DNA from: Pseudomonadota bacterium
Lineage (GTDB): Bacteria; Pseudomonadota; Gammaproteobacteria; Xanthomonadales; Xanthomonadaceae
Direction of reading: 5' to 3'
Length of the DNA stretch: 40,990 bases
NCBI GenBank assembly: GCA_018241125.1
Contig: JAFEEL010000036.1
Span: 1-40,990 of the forward strand
Shown here: positions 25,788-33,208 of the stretch, one piece after another
Numbering within the stretch: position 1 is the stretch's first letter
Layout of the letters: each line of letters begins with the position of its first letter
Translations under genes and position numbers: made by a program
The notes under the pieces: generated by a model
Seen by the model: the letters and a program-made list of their open reading frames with translations, nothing else
Told to the model about the DNA's origin: nothing
Databases searched by the model: none

Positions 25788-26486
25788 TTACGGCCCCGAC
25801 CACGACTGCGCGGTCGCGCCCACCACCGTGCCGATTTTCGCGCCCGGCGCGACCTGCAAGTCCACCTCGCGGTCGAACTGCAAGGTGCCCTCCACGCTCG
25901 CCCCGGTTTCGATGCGGATGCGCGGTTTGCGCGTGTCGGAGATGATCGCCCCGCGCGGCTTGACGACGTGGATGCCGCCGCGCACCGTCGAACCCGTGCC
26001 GATGGTGACATCGCCGGCGGCGGTGGTGATGCCGCCATCGACTTGCGCGTGATCGAGGGAAATCGTCCCGGCCACGTTGGTCACCCGCCCGCCGACGCGG
26101 CTGCCGGGCGCCAGTTCGATGCCGCCGTTGACCGAAGTGGCGTTGCCGGCGATCAGCGCGCCAGCGGCCAGGCGGATGCCGCCATTGACCGTGGTCGCCG
26201 CTGCGGCCTGTGCCTTTTCATCCAGCTCGATGCCGCCATTGACCGTCACCGCCTCACCGGTGCTGGCGTCCTTGCCGATCCGGATGCTGCCGTTGACCGT
26301 GTGCGCGCGACCGGCGTGCGCGCCCGCCTCGACGGTGATCTCGCCGTTGACGGTGTCGGCATCGTGGGTCGGTGAACCCGGCGCGATGGTGACCGGGCCG
26401 TTGATCTTGCCGAGCCCGCTGATGTTGCAGGCGGTGAGCGCCAGCGAAAAAGCGGCGATGGCGGCCAATGGAAGACGGGTACGCAT
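25788..26486 (-). CDS. Repeat-built lipoprotein (polymer-forming or beta-helix type)
   Basis: A 232-residue protein with lipobox LALTAC (cysteine 20). From about 45 to 180 it is a series of imperfect repeats of about 22-24 residues containing TVNG or SVNG plus two hydrophobic positions (DTVNGEITVEAG, HTVNGSIRIG, VTVNGGIELD, TTVNGGIRLA, TSVNGGIELA, TNVAGTISLD). Such regular alternation suggests a solenoid or right-handed beta-helix, like bactofilin or DUF4097-type surfaces. The role is unknown; a structural envelope protein is plausible. The chosen ATG is the one preceding the signal peptide. Confidence 0.75.
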   Translation of the reverse strand: MRTRLPLAAIAAFSLALTACNISGLGKINGPVTIAPGSPTHDADTVNGEITVEAGAHAGRAHTVNGSIRIGKDASTGEAVTVNGGIELDEKAQAAAATTVNGGIRLAAGALIAGNATSVNGGIELAPGSRVGGRVTNVAGTISLDHAQVDGGITTAAGDVTIGTGSTVRGGIHVVKPRGAIISDTRKPRIRIETGASVEGTLQFDREVDLQVAPGAKIGTVVGATAQSWSGP

Positions 26487-26586
26487 GGCATGGCCTGCTG
26501 TTGGCGTGGCTGCGCAACGCGGGGCGCTGGCGGCGCTTGGATACAATGTACGTTCCTTGCATCCTGCGCCGTCTGCGAGCCTTGCC

Positions 26587-28134
26587 GTGAGTGCCGAAAG
26601 TCACCGACCCAAACCCGTGCTGCTGTTGATCCTCGATGGCTGGGGCCATCGCCAGCAAGTCGATGCGCCCGACGACGCCATCGCGCAGGCGCGCGTGCCG
26701 AACTGGCGGCGCCTGCTGGCGCAGTATCCGCACACGCTGGTGCACACCGAAGGCTTGTTCGTCGGCCTGCCCGACGGGCAGATGGGCAACTCCGAAGTCG
26801 GGCACATGAACATCGGCGCCGGCCGCATCGTGTATCAGGATCTGACCCGCATCGATGCGGCGATCGAAAACGGCGAGTTCTTTTCCAACCCCGAGCTGTG
26901 CGCGGCCTGCGACGCGACCATGACCAATGGCGGCACCTTGCACGTGTTCGGATTGCTTTCCGAAGGTGGCGTGCACAGCCATCAGGCGCACATCTTCGCG
27001 ATGCTGGAACTGGCCAAGCGCCGCGGCGTGCCCAAGGTGGCCGTGCACGCATTCCTCGATGGCCGCGATACCCCGCCGCGTTCGGCGCAGCCGAGCGTGC
27101 AGGCGCTGGAGGCGGCTTGCGCGAAGGCCGGCAATGCGCGCATCGCCAGCGTGAGCGGTCGCTACTACGCGATGGATCGCGATCAACGCTGGGAGCGTGT
27201 CGAGAAAGCCTACCTCGCAATCGCAGAAGCCCGCGCCCAGTTCACCGCGCCCGACGCGCCCAGCGCGCTGGCCGATGCCTACGCGCGCGGGGAGAACGAC
27301 GAGTTCGTCAAGCCCACGGTGATCGCCGGCAGCGCGCCGATGCGCGACGGCGATGGCGTGGTATTCATGAACTTCCGTGCCGACCGCGCGCGCGAGATCA
27401 GCGCCTGTTTCGTGCGCGAGGATTTTTCCGGGTTCCCGCGACCGCGGCCGATCCATCTGTCGCGCTTCGTGTGCCTGACCGAATACGACGCCAGCTTGTC
27501 CGCACCCGTCGCGTACCCACCCGCCGACCTGCGCGATACCTTCGGCGAGGTGCTGGCCGCGCACGGGCTGAGGCAACTGCGCATCGCCGAAACCGAGAAA
27601 TACGCGCACGTCACCTTCTTCTTCAACGGCGGCGTGGAAGCCCCGGTCGCGGGCGAGCAGCGCATCCTGATTGCCTCGCCCAAGGTCGCCACTTACGATC
27701 TGCAACCGCAGATGAGCTTGCCCGAGTTGACCGAAAAACTCTGTGCGGCGATCAACTCGCGACATTTCGATGCCATCGTGTGCAATATCGCCAACCCGGA
27801 CATGGTCGGCCACACCGGCATCCTGCCCGCCGCCATTCAAGCGGCCGAAGCGGTGGACGTGGCACTGGGAAAAATCCGCGCCGCGCTGGAGCAAGTCGGC
27901 GGCGAGATGATCGTCACCGCCGACCACGGCAATCTGGAAATGATGCGCGATCCGGTCACCGGCCAACCACACACCGCGCACACCGTCGGCCCGGTGCCTT
28001 GCGTTTACTTCGGGCGCAAGGCGGTCCTGCGCGACGGCGGCGCACTGCGCGACCTGGCGCCGACGCTGCTGCAACTGCTTGGCCTGCCGCAGCCGGCGGC
28101 GATGACCGGCGCGTCGCTGGTGCGGTTTTCGTGA
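26587..28134 (+). CDS. gpmI: 2,3-Bisphosphoglycerate-independent phosphoglycerate mutase
   Basis: A 515-residue enzyme of the alkaline phosphatase superfamily. LLILDGWG at 14-20 carries the first metal ligand (D18). The nucleophile is S69 in GQMGNSEVGHMNIGAGR, and NPDMVGHTG and VTADHGN supply the remaining metal ligands. It interconverts 3- and 2-phosphoglycerate in glycolysis and needs manganese. The start is GTG 26587 (SAESHRPKPVLLLILDG). A TACAAT (26542-26547) lies about 40 bp upstream and may be the -10 of its promoter. The stop overlaps the envC start. Confidence 0.96.
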   Translation: MSAESHRPKPVLLLILDGWGHRQQVDAPDDAIAQARVPNWRRLLAQYPHTLVHTEGLFVGLPDGQMGNSEVGHMNIGAGRIVYQDLTRIDAAIENGEFFSNPELCAACDATMTNGGTLHVFGLLSEGGVHSHQAHIFAMLELAKRRGVPKVAVHAFLDGRDTPPRSAQPSVQALEAACAKAGNARIASVSGRYYAMDRDQRWERVEKAYLAIAEARAQFTAPDAPSALADAYARGENDEFVKPTVIAGSAPMRDGDGVVFMNFRADRAREISACFVREDFSGFPRPRPIHLSRFVCLTEYDASLSAPVAYPPADLRDTFGEVLAAHGLRQLRIAETEKYAHVTFFFNGGVEAPVAGEQRILIASPKVATYDLQPQMSLPELTEKLCAAINSRHFDAIVCNIANPDMVGHTGILPAAIQAAEAVDVALGKIRAALEQVGGEMIVTADHGNLEMMRDPVTGQPHTAHTVGPVPCVYFGRKAVLRDGGALRDLAPTLLQLLGLPQPAAMTGASLVRFS

Positions 28135-29492
28135 AAGCACGCGCAGCGGGCGTGCTGCTGACGCTCGCGCTGGCCGTGAGCGGCGTCAGCGCCGCGCCGC
28201 CCAGGCACGCCAGCAGCGCGAGCCCGTCCAGCGAAGCGGAACACGCGGCGCAGCTGAAATATGAAGCCGAGCGCGCCAAGGACGCGCAGGAAAAGCGCGA
28301 AGCCGCAGCCGGCAAGACCCAGGCCGAAGGCCAGTTGCACGACCTGCACGCCCAGCTGGACGCGCTGGCCGCGCAACAGCAGCAGGCCGCCGACGCACGC
28401 AGCGATGCCAGCAAATCGTTGCGCCGTGCCGACGGCGAACTCGGGCAATCGGTGCGCGCCCTGCGCGATACCGATGCGGCCATCGCCGCGCAAAAGTCCC
28501 GGCTTGCCGATCTGCAATCGCAGCAGGGCGCGTTGGCGGGCAAGCTGAGCAAGCAACGCGCCGAACTGGCCGCGTTGGTGCGTTCGGCCTACGCGCTGGG
28601 TGGTGACGAACAACTCAAGCTGTTGCTGGCGCAAGACCGCGTGGTGGATCTGGCGCGCGCACTGCAATACCACCGCTATCTGGAAGCCGACCGCGTGCGC
28701 CGCATCCGCGCCTTGAGCGGGCAATTGCAGGCGTTGGCCGATCTGTCCAGACAAGTCGATGCGCAAGCCGCGCAGCTGGCGACCACCCGCCAGCAGCAAG
28801 CCGCGCAATTGGCCGCCGTGCAGGCGCAACGCACGCAGCGCCGGCAACTGGTGGCCACGCTGGATGCCGGCTACCGCGACCGCGCCGCGAAGATGCAGGC
28901 ACTGGGGCGCGACGCCGACGCCTTGAACGGTCTGGTCAAGCAACTGGCGGTGGTGATGGCGCGACAGCCGCCGTTGCCACCGCCACCGCCACCGCCACCA
29001 CCGATCAAGTCACCCCCGCCCAAGCCACACGCGACGCAAGTGGCCAGCGTCAAGCCGTCGCATCCGTTGCCGACGGTGGAGCCGTCGGCAGACCGTCCGC
29101 TGCCGGTCGTGGCGCCCTTCACCGGCGAGCCCGGGCAGTTCCTGTGGCCGATCGGCGGGCGCGTGCTGCAAGGCTTCGGCGAGGGCAATACCGGCTTGTT
29201 GATCGCCGGCCATGCCGGGCAGGACGTGCGCGCGGTGGCCGATGGCCGGGTGGCGTTCGCCAACTGGCTCAAGGGCTACGGCCTGCTGGTGATCGTCGAC
29301 CACGGGCATGGCGTGATGAGCCTGTACGCCAACAACGACGCCCTGCTCAAGAACGCCGGCGATGTCGTGCGCGCCGGCGAGCCGCTGGCCACCGTCGGCA
29401 GCTCCGGCGGACAAGGCCGCGATGCGCTGTATTTCGAGGTACGCCTGAACGGCAAGGCGGTCGATCCGCGCGGCTGGCTGCGGGCGCGGTGA
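28131..29492 (+). CDS. envC: Murein hydrolase activator (EnvC-like)
   Basis: A 453-residue periplasmic protein: a signal peptide (about 1-21), a long coiled coil (about 38-265, rich in Ala/Gln/Leu/Arg), a Pro-rich linker (PPLPPPPPPPPPIKSPPPKP) and a C-terminal LytM/M23 domain (about 335-450). The domain is degenerate: the usual YAHL zinc position reads YANN (SLYANNDALL), as in EnvC (SLYGYN), so it should activate amidases at the division site rather than cut peptidoglycan itself. The GTG start overlaps the gpmI stop (GTGA), giving the gpmI-envC-ctpA arrangement common in this order. Confidence 0.92.
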   Translation: MKARAAGVLLTLALAVSGVSAAPPRHASSASPSSEAEHAAQLKYEAERAKDAQEKREAAAGKTQAEGQLHDLHAQLDALAAQQQQAADARSDASKSLRRADGELGQSVRALRDTDAAIAAQKSRLADLQSQQGALAGKLSKQRAELAALVRSAYALGGDEQLKLLLAQDRVVDLARALQYHRYLEADRVRRIRALSGQLQALADLSRQVDAQAAQLATTRQQQAAQLAAVQAQRTQRRQLVATLDAGYRDRAAKMQALGRDADALNGLVKQLAVVMARQPPLPPPPPPPPPIKSPPPKPHATQVASVKPSHPLPTVEPSADRPLPVVAPFTGEPGQFLWPIGGRVLQGFGEGNTGLLIAGHAGQDVRAVADGRVAFANWLKGYGLLVIVDHGHGVMSLYANNDALLKNAGDVVRAGEPLATVGSSGGQGRDALYFEVRLNGKAVDPRGWLRAR

Positions 29493-29542
29493 ACTTGGCG
29501 CCAAGGTGTGGCCCAAGACGTGGAACGCCACCGGCATCCCAG

Positions 29543-29574
29543 CCTTCCCCCTCGAGCGGGGAGATTGAAAGCGG
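29543..29574. repeat. Partial dispersed repeat between envC and ctpA
   Basis: This GC-rich segment with a short TCCCC/GGGGA stem ends in GATTGAAAGCGG. The ending recalls the GGCTGAAAGCGG sequence beside the element at 12755-12795. It is short and only loosely matched. Confidence 0.35.
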
Positions 29575-29597
29575 TGGAATAATGCGATGATGGCGGG

Positions 29598-31031
29598 ATG
29601 AACCCATCGATCCAGACGATGCTGCGCGCCGCCGGATTGGCGGCGTTGTTGATCGCTCCGCTGGCGCAGGCCGCGCTGGCGCAGGACGCGACGCCCGCAC
29701 CGCCCGCGCCCGCCCAAGCGGCACCGACCGACGGCGCGCCGGCCGATCCGCCGGCCACGCCGGCCGAGATCGAGCAGGCGACCAAGGCAGCGAAGAAGGC
29801 CGGCAAGGCCGACCGCGACGGCAACGTGCCGCTGGAGGAGATCCAGCGGTATGTCGCGGTGTACCGCGCGGTCAAGCAGGCCTATGTCGATCCGATCAGC
29901 GACAAGCGCCTGATGCAGGCCTCGGTGCGCGGCTTGCTGACCAACCTCGATCCACACAGTGCCTACCTCGACAAGCAACAAGCGCAACAACTGGATGAAG
30001 ACTCCAGCGGCGCCTACGAGGGTATCGGTATCGAGGTGATGCAACTGCCCGATCGCAGTTTGCGGGTGATCTCGCCCATCGACGGTTCGCCGGCGCAGCG
30101 GGCCGGTCTGCGCGCCGGCGACGTCATCACCACGATCGACGACAAGCCGATCGATGCCGACAACGCCGACGGCGCCAGCAACGGCCTGCGCGGACCGCCG
30201 GGAACCACCGTCAAACTCGGCGTGCAGCGCGACGGCATGACCGGCACGATGACGATTTTCGTCAAGCGCGGCACGGTGAAAATCCGCAGCGTGACCGCGC
30301 GCCTGCTCGAACCGGGCTACGGCTACGTGCGCATCAGCGAGTTCCAGATCGATACCGCGGCGGCCACCAGTGCGGCGGTGGCCGACCTGGACAAGGCCAA
30401 CCACGCACCGCTGCGCGGTATCGTCCTCGACCTGCGCTCCAACCCCGGCGGCCTGCTCAATGCCGCAGTGGAAACCGCCGACGATTTCCTCGACAGCGGC
30501 ACCATCGTCTCCACCCGCGGGCGGCTGAGCTATTCCAACGCCACCTTCACCGCCAGCCCCGGCGACGTGCTCAACGGCGCGCCGATGGTGGTGCTGGTCG
30601 ATGGCGGCACCGCCAGCGCCTCGGAGGTGCTCACCGGCGCCCTGCAGGACAACCACCGCGCCGAAGTGGTGGGCAGCCGCACCTTCGGCAAGGGTTCGGT
30701 GCAGACGGTGATCCCGCTGGACAACGGCGATTCGATCAAGCTCACCACCGCGCGCTATTACACGCCCAGCGGGCGCTCCATCCAGGCCACCGGCATCGTC
30801 CCGGACATCGTGCTGCATCCCAACGCCAGCCAGCGGCTGACCGAAGACGATGCCAACCGCGAGCGCGACCTGCCCGGGCATCTGTCCGCCGGCGCCGGGC
30901 AGACCGGCGACGAGGGCGGCGCGGCGGTGGTGTTCACCGACGGCTACGCGATTTCCGAAGGGCTCAAGGCACTGAAAAAGCTGCCCGGAGCGCCGCTGGC
31001 GAACGCGGCCACGGATACCAGCGTGCATTGA
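29598..31031 (+). CDS. C-terminal processing peptidase (S41, CtpA-type)
   Basis: A 477-residue protease: a signal peptide (about 1-28, ending AALAQD), a helical Ala/Pro-rich stretch, a PDZ domain (about 140-225) and the S41 core. The catalytic serine is S340 in GGTASASEVL, with lysine K365 in FGKGSVQ. These proteases cut exported proteins near their C-termini. In related bacteria they act with lipoproteins on peptidoglycan hydrolases. The gene follows envC, which suggests a shared role in wall remodelling. The ATG gives MNPSIQTMLRAAGLAALLI, a standard signal. Confidence 0.94.
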   Translation: MNPSIQTMLRAAGLAALLIAPLAQAALAQDATPAPPAPAQAAPTDGAPADPPATPAEIEQATKAAKKAGKADRDGNVPLEEIQRYVAVYRAVKQAYVDPISDKRLMQASVRGLLTNLDPHSAYLDKQQAQQLDEDSSGAYEGIGIEVMQLPDRSLRVISPIDGSPAQRAGLRAGDVITTIDDKPIDADNADGASNGLRGPPGTTVKLGVQRDGMTGTMTIFVKRGTVKIRSVTARLLEPGYGYVRISEFQIDTAAATSAAVADLDKANHAPLRGIVLDLRSNPGGLLNAAVETADDFLDSGTIVSTRGRLSYSNATFTASPGDVLNGAPMVVLVDGGTASASEVLTGALQDNHRAEVVGSRTFGKGSVQTVIPLDNGDSIKLTTARYYTPSGRSIQATGIVPDIVLHPNASQRLTEDDANRERDLPGHLSAGAGQTGDEGGAAVVFTDGYAISEGLKALKKLPGAPLANAATDTSVH

Positions 31032-31052
31032 AGGTCGGCGCGGGCGGCCGAC

Positions 31053-31331
31053 TCACCCGCACAGCAGCACGCAGCGCACTCGCGCGTACACCCACGCCGA
31101 GAACTTCTCGGCGCCAGCGGTGGGCACGATGAAGGCGTCTTCGCCATACAGCGTGTAGTGCGAGAACAGTTCGCCGGCGCGCATGCCGGGCCGATGCAGT
31201 TCGGCCAACGAGCGATCGACGATGGCTTGCGCGGCGGCAATTGCCGCGTCCCAGGTCGCAAACACGCCGTGCGTGCGCGCCGCGTCGGCATCCTGGCGCT
31301 CGGCGTTGTCGGTGATGAAGACGGTAAACAT
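31053..31331 (-). CDS. Small conserved protein of unknown function
   Basis: A 92-residue protein with no signal peptide or membrane segment. It begins MFTVFITDNAERQDADAART and has a mixed helix and strand pattern (AAIAAAQAIVDRSLAELH, AFIVPTAGAEKFSAWVYAR). I recognise no family. It starts 12 bp after the DUF1820 gene, so the two may be one transcription unit. The stop is 21 bp from the convergent ctpA-type gene, with no terminator visible. Confidence 0.65.
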   Translation of the reverse strand: MFTVFITDNAERQDADAARTHGVFATWDAAIAAAQAIVDRSLAELHRPGMRAGELFSHYTLYGEDAFIVPTAGAEKFSAWVYARVRCVLLCG

Positions 31332-31343
31332 CGCGGCGTGGAT

Positions 31344-31667
31344 CTACCGCCCCTTCGACGGTATTGGAAACGGCGTCACCGCCGCCTCGCCACTGGCGGC
31401 GTCGCGAATGCGCGCCACGCCCCGGCGTTCGACTTCCTCGATGCGCAGGATCGATTGCATCGGCAGATGCAAGCGTTTGGTCGCGCCAAACTCGTCGCGC
31501 AGGCGCTCCTCGGTCGGATCGACCACCACGCCGGCACCGACCTCGAACTCCACTTCGGAGATTTCGGTGAAACCCCACAGCTCGCTGCTGGCGACCTTGC
31601 GCGCATACAGCTCGTAGATGCGCCCGGCGCTGAGGAAGCTGATCTTGTAGAGCTTGCGATTGGACAT
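31344..31667 (-). CDS. DUF1820 family protein
   Basis: A 107-residue protein fitting DUF1820: KLYKISFLSAGRIYELYARK at the start, VVVDPTEERLRDEFG in the middle and SILRIEEVERRGVARI near the end. These small cytoplasmic proteins are widespread in gammaproteobacteria and have no known function. The chosen ATG (31667) starts the conserved region. The open frame continues 16 codons upstream without similarity. It lies next to the long repeat arrays at 31739-32180. Confidence 0.85.
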   Translation of the reverse strand: MSNRKLYKISFLSAGRIYELYARKVASSELWGFTEISEVEFEVGAGVVVDPTEERLRDEFGATKRLHLPMQSILRIEEVERRGVARIRDAASGEAAVTPFPIPSKGR

Positions 31668-31738
31668 GGCCAAAAGTGTAAGTGAAACCTGCGCCGGCAG
31701 CGACGTGCGTGGCATGTGGGTATTGCCTGAAATTGATC

Positions 31739-31919
31739 CGTTCGTCGTGAGGAGCTGTCGAGGTGCGCGTAGCGCGACCGAGAGGGCGTCTCGAAATTCC
31801 CGTTCGTGGTGAGGAGCCGTCGAGGCGCGCGCAGCGCGACCGAGAGGGCGTCTCGAAATCCCCGTTCGTGGTGAGGAGCCATCGAGGCGCGCGTAGCGCG
31901 ACCGAGAGGGCGTCTCGAA
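31739..31919. repeat. 62-bp tandem repeat, three copies (array A)
   Basis: Three copies begin at 31739, 31801 and 31863 (62-bp period). Each opens with CGTTCGTGGTGAG (one variant base in copy 1) and contains an internal GCGCGC-GTA/GCA-GCGCG palindrome and CGAGAGGGCGTCTCGAA. The common end is shared, inverted, with array B and with the repeats inside gspB. Confidence 0.92.
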
Positions 31920-31928
31920 CCATGGTTC

Positions 31929-32180
31929 GATCGCGGCCTCGACCCGGATGAAACCCGGGTCTCGATCCGCGCCTCACCACGAACGGCAGCATTGATCGCG
32001 GCCTCGACCCGGATGCAACCCGGGTCTCGATCCACGCCTCACCACGACGGCAGTATTGATCACGGCCTCGACCCGGATGCAACCCGGGTCTCGATCCGCG
32101 CCTCACCACGAACGGCAGTATTGATCGCGGCCTCGACCCGGATGCAACCCGGGCCTCGATCCGCGCCTCACCACGAACGG
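31929..32180. repeat. About 65-bp tandem repeat, four copies (array B)
   Basis: Four copies begin at about 31929, 31994, 32058 and 32123, with periods of 64-65 bp. Each has GCCTCGACCCGG, a short spacer, then CCCGGGTCTCGA (a hairpin with TCGA ends) and closes with CTCACCACGAACGG. That closing is the reverse complement of the start of array A units, so the arrays face each other across 31920-31928. No gene is visible in 31716-32214. Confidence 0.92.
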
Positions 32181-32214
32181 GTATGTTTTTGACTTACGCT
32201 ACCAAGCAGCGCAA

Positions 32215-33198
32215 TCAGGGATTGGACAGCAGCAGGCGGCGGCCGTTCACGTCGAGTTCCGCGCCGTCGCGGCGGATGTGCACCAGCACCACGCCGTCGG
32301 CCAGCCGCGCGCCTTCGCCCACGCGCTGGCCGTCGACGATCATGAAGCGTCGCGCCGGATCGGCCGACCACGAGTGCAAGGTGATCTTCAGCGCCGGCAG
32401 CGCCGCGCGTTCGGATGCGGACAGGACCGCGATCGGTGGCAATGCGGGCTCGTCGCTGGCAATGGCAGCGGGCGGCGGGCGCGGCGTCAATCGCGGCACC
32501 GGCGGCGCGTCGGCGATGGCGGGCAGGGCCGCGGCTTGGCGGGTGGCCGCTTGCAGGGCGGCGGCGGTCGGATTGCGTGCAGGTTCAGCGCGTGGTTCGA
32601 CACGGCCCGACTCGAACTGCGTTCTCGATCGGGCCGGCTCACCACGAACGGAATCTTCGACACGGCCCGACTCGAACTGCGTTCTCGATCGGGCCGGCTC
32701 GCCACGAACGGAATCTTCGACACGGCCCGACTCGAACTGCGTTCTCGATCGGGCCGGCTCGCCACGAACCGAAGCAGATGCGCTGGCGACGCTTGCCGGC
32801 TCAGCATGCACCGATGACGGTTCGCTCGCATCGGCTGCCGCTGCATCATGGTTCGTGGCTGCGGCCGTCGTTGCGGTCGAAGCACGGTCGCCTTGCGCGT
32901 GATCGTTGCCGTTGGTTGGTGATGCGGCGCGGGATTGCATGCCGGCTGCGGGCGTGGCGGCGGGCGCCGCGGGCGCTGGCAGGTACACCACCTGCGGCGC
33001 GGGCGTGCGCGTCGTCCACCACGCCACCACTGCCAGCGCGGCCAGCACGATCAATGCCAACCCGACCCACAGGGCGCCGTGGCGCCGCGTCGATGCGCCG
33101 GGCACGCTGGTTGCCGGCATTGGCGCGAGCACGTCCGGTGCCTGTCCGAGCCGGCGTTCGGCTTCCGATTTGCGCAGCGCTTCCAGGATCAGGGACAT
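32215..33198 (-). CDS. gspB: GspB-type general secretion pathway protein with an inserted repeat
   Basis: A 327-residue protein. The N-terminus MSLILEALRKSEAERRLG is characteristic of GspB/ExeB/PulB. One membrane helix follows (about 42-61), then a long disordered Ala/Pro-rich periplasmic linker and a C-terminal domain (about 265-327, ending DGAELDVNGRRLLLSNP) of the GspB type. With GspA it helps place the type II secretin in the outer membrane. The linker contains three exact or near-exact 20-residue repeats (143-202, RGEPARSRTQFESGRVED) read from a 60-bp tandem array. It starts 10 bp after the gspA stop. Confidence 0.9.
   Translation of the reverse strand: MSLILEALRKSEAERRLGQAPDVLAPMPATSVPGASTRRHGALWVGLALIVLAALAVVAWWTTRTPAPQVVYLPAPAAPAATPAAGMQSRAASPTNGNDHAQGDRASTATTAAATNHDAAAADASEPSSVHAEPASVASASASVRGEPARSRTQFESGRVEDSVRGEPARSRTQFESGRVEDSVRGEPARSRTQFESGRVEPRAEPARNPTAAALQAATRQAAALPAIADAPPVPRLTPRPPPAAIASDEPALPPIAVLSASERAALPALKITLHSWSADPARRFMIVDGQRVGEGARLADGVVLVHIRRDGAELDVNGRRLLLSNP
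32596..32775. repeat. 60-bp tandem repeat, three copies, in frame within gspB
   Basis: Three copies with an exact 60-bp (20-codon) period at 32596, 32656 and 32716, differing at a handful of positions (CTCACCACG or CTCGCCACG; the last copy ends GAACCGAAG). Each has TTCGACACGGCCCGA, a spacer, then TCGATCGGGCCGG and CTC(A/G)CCACGAACGG. The closing motif matches array B at 31929-32180. Confidence 0.93.
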
Positions 33199-33208
33199 GG
33201 CCGGCAGG

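Noticed and set aside
31739-32180. CRISPR-like array
   Set aside because: Units are 62-65 bp and directly adjacent, with no unique spacers of constant size and no cas gene in the window. They are tandem hairpin repeats.
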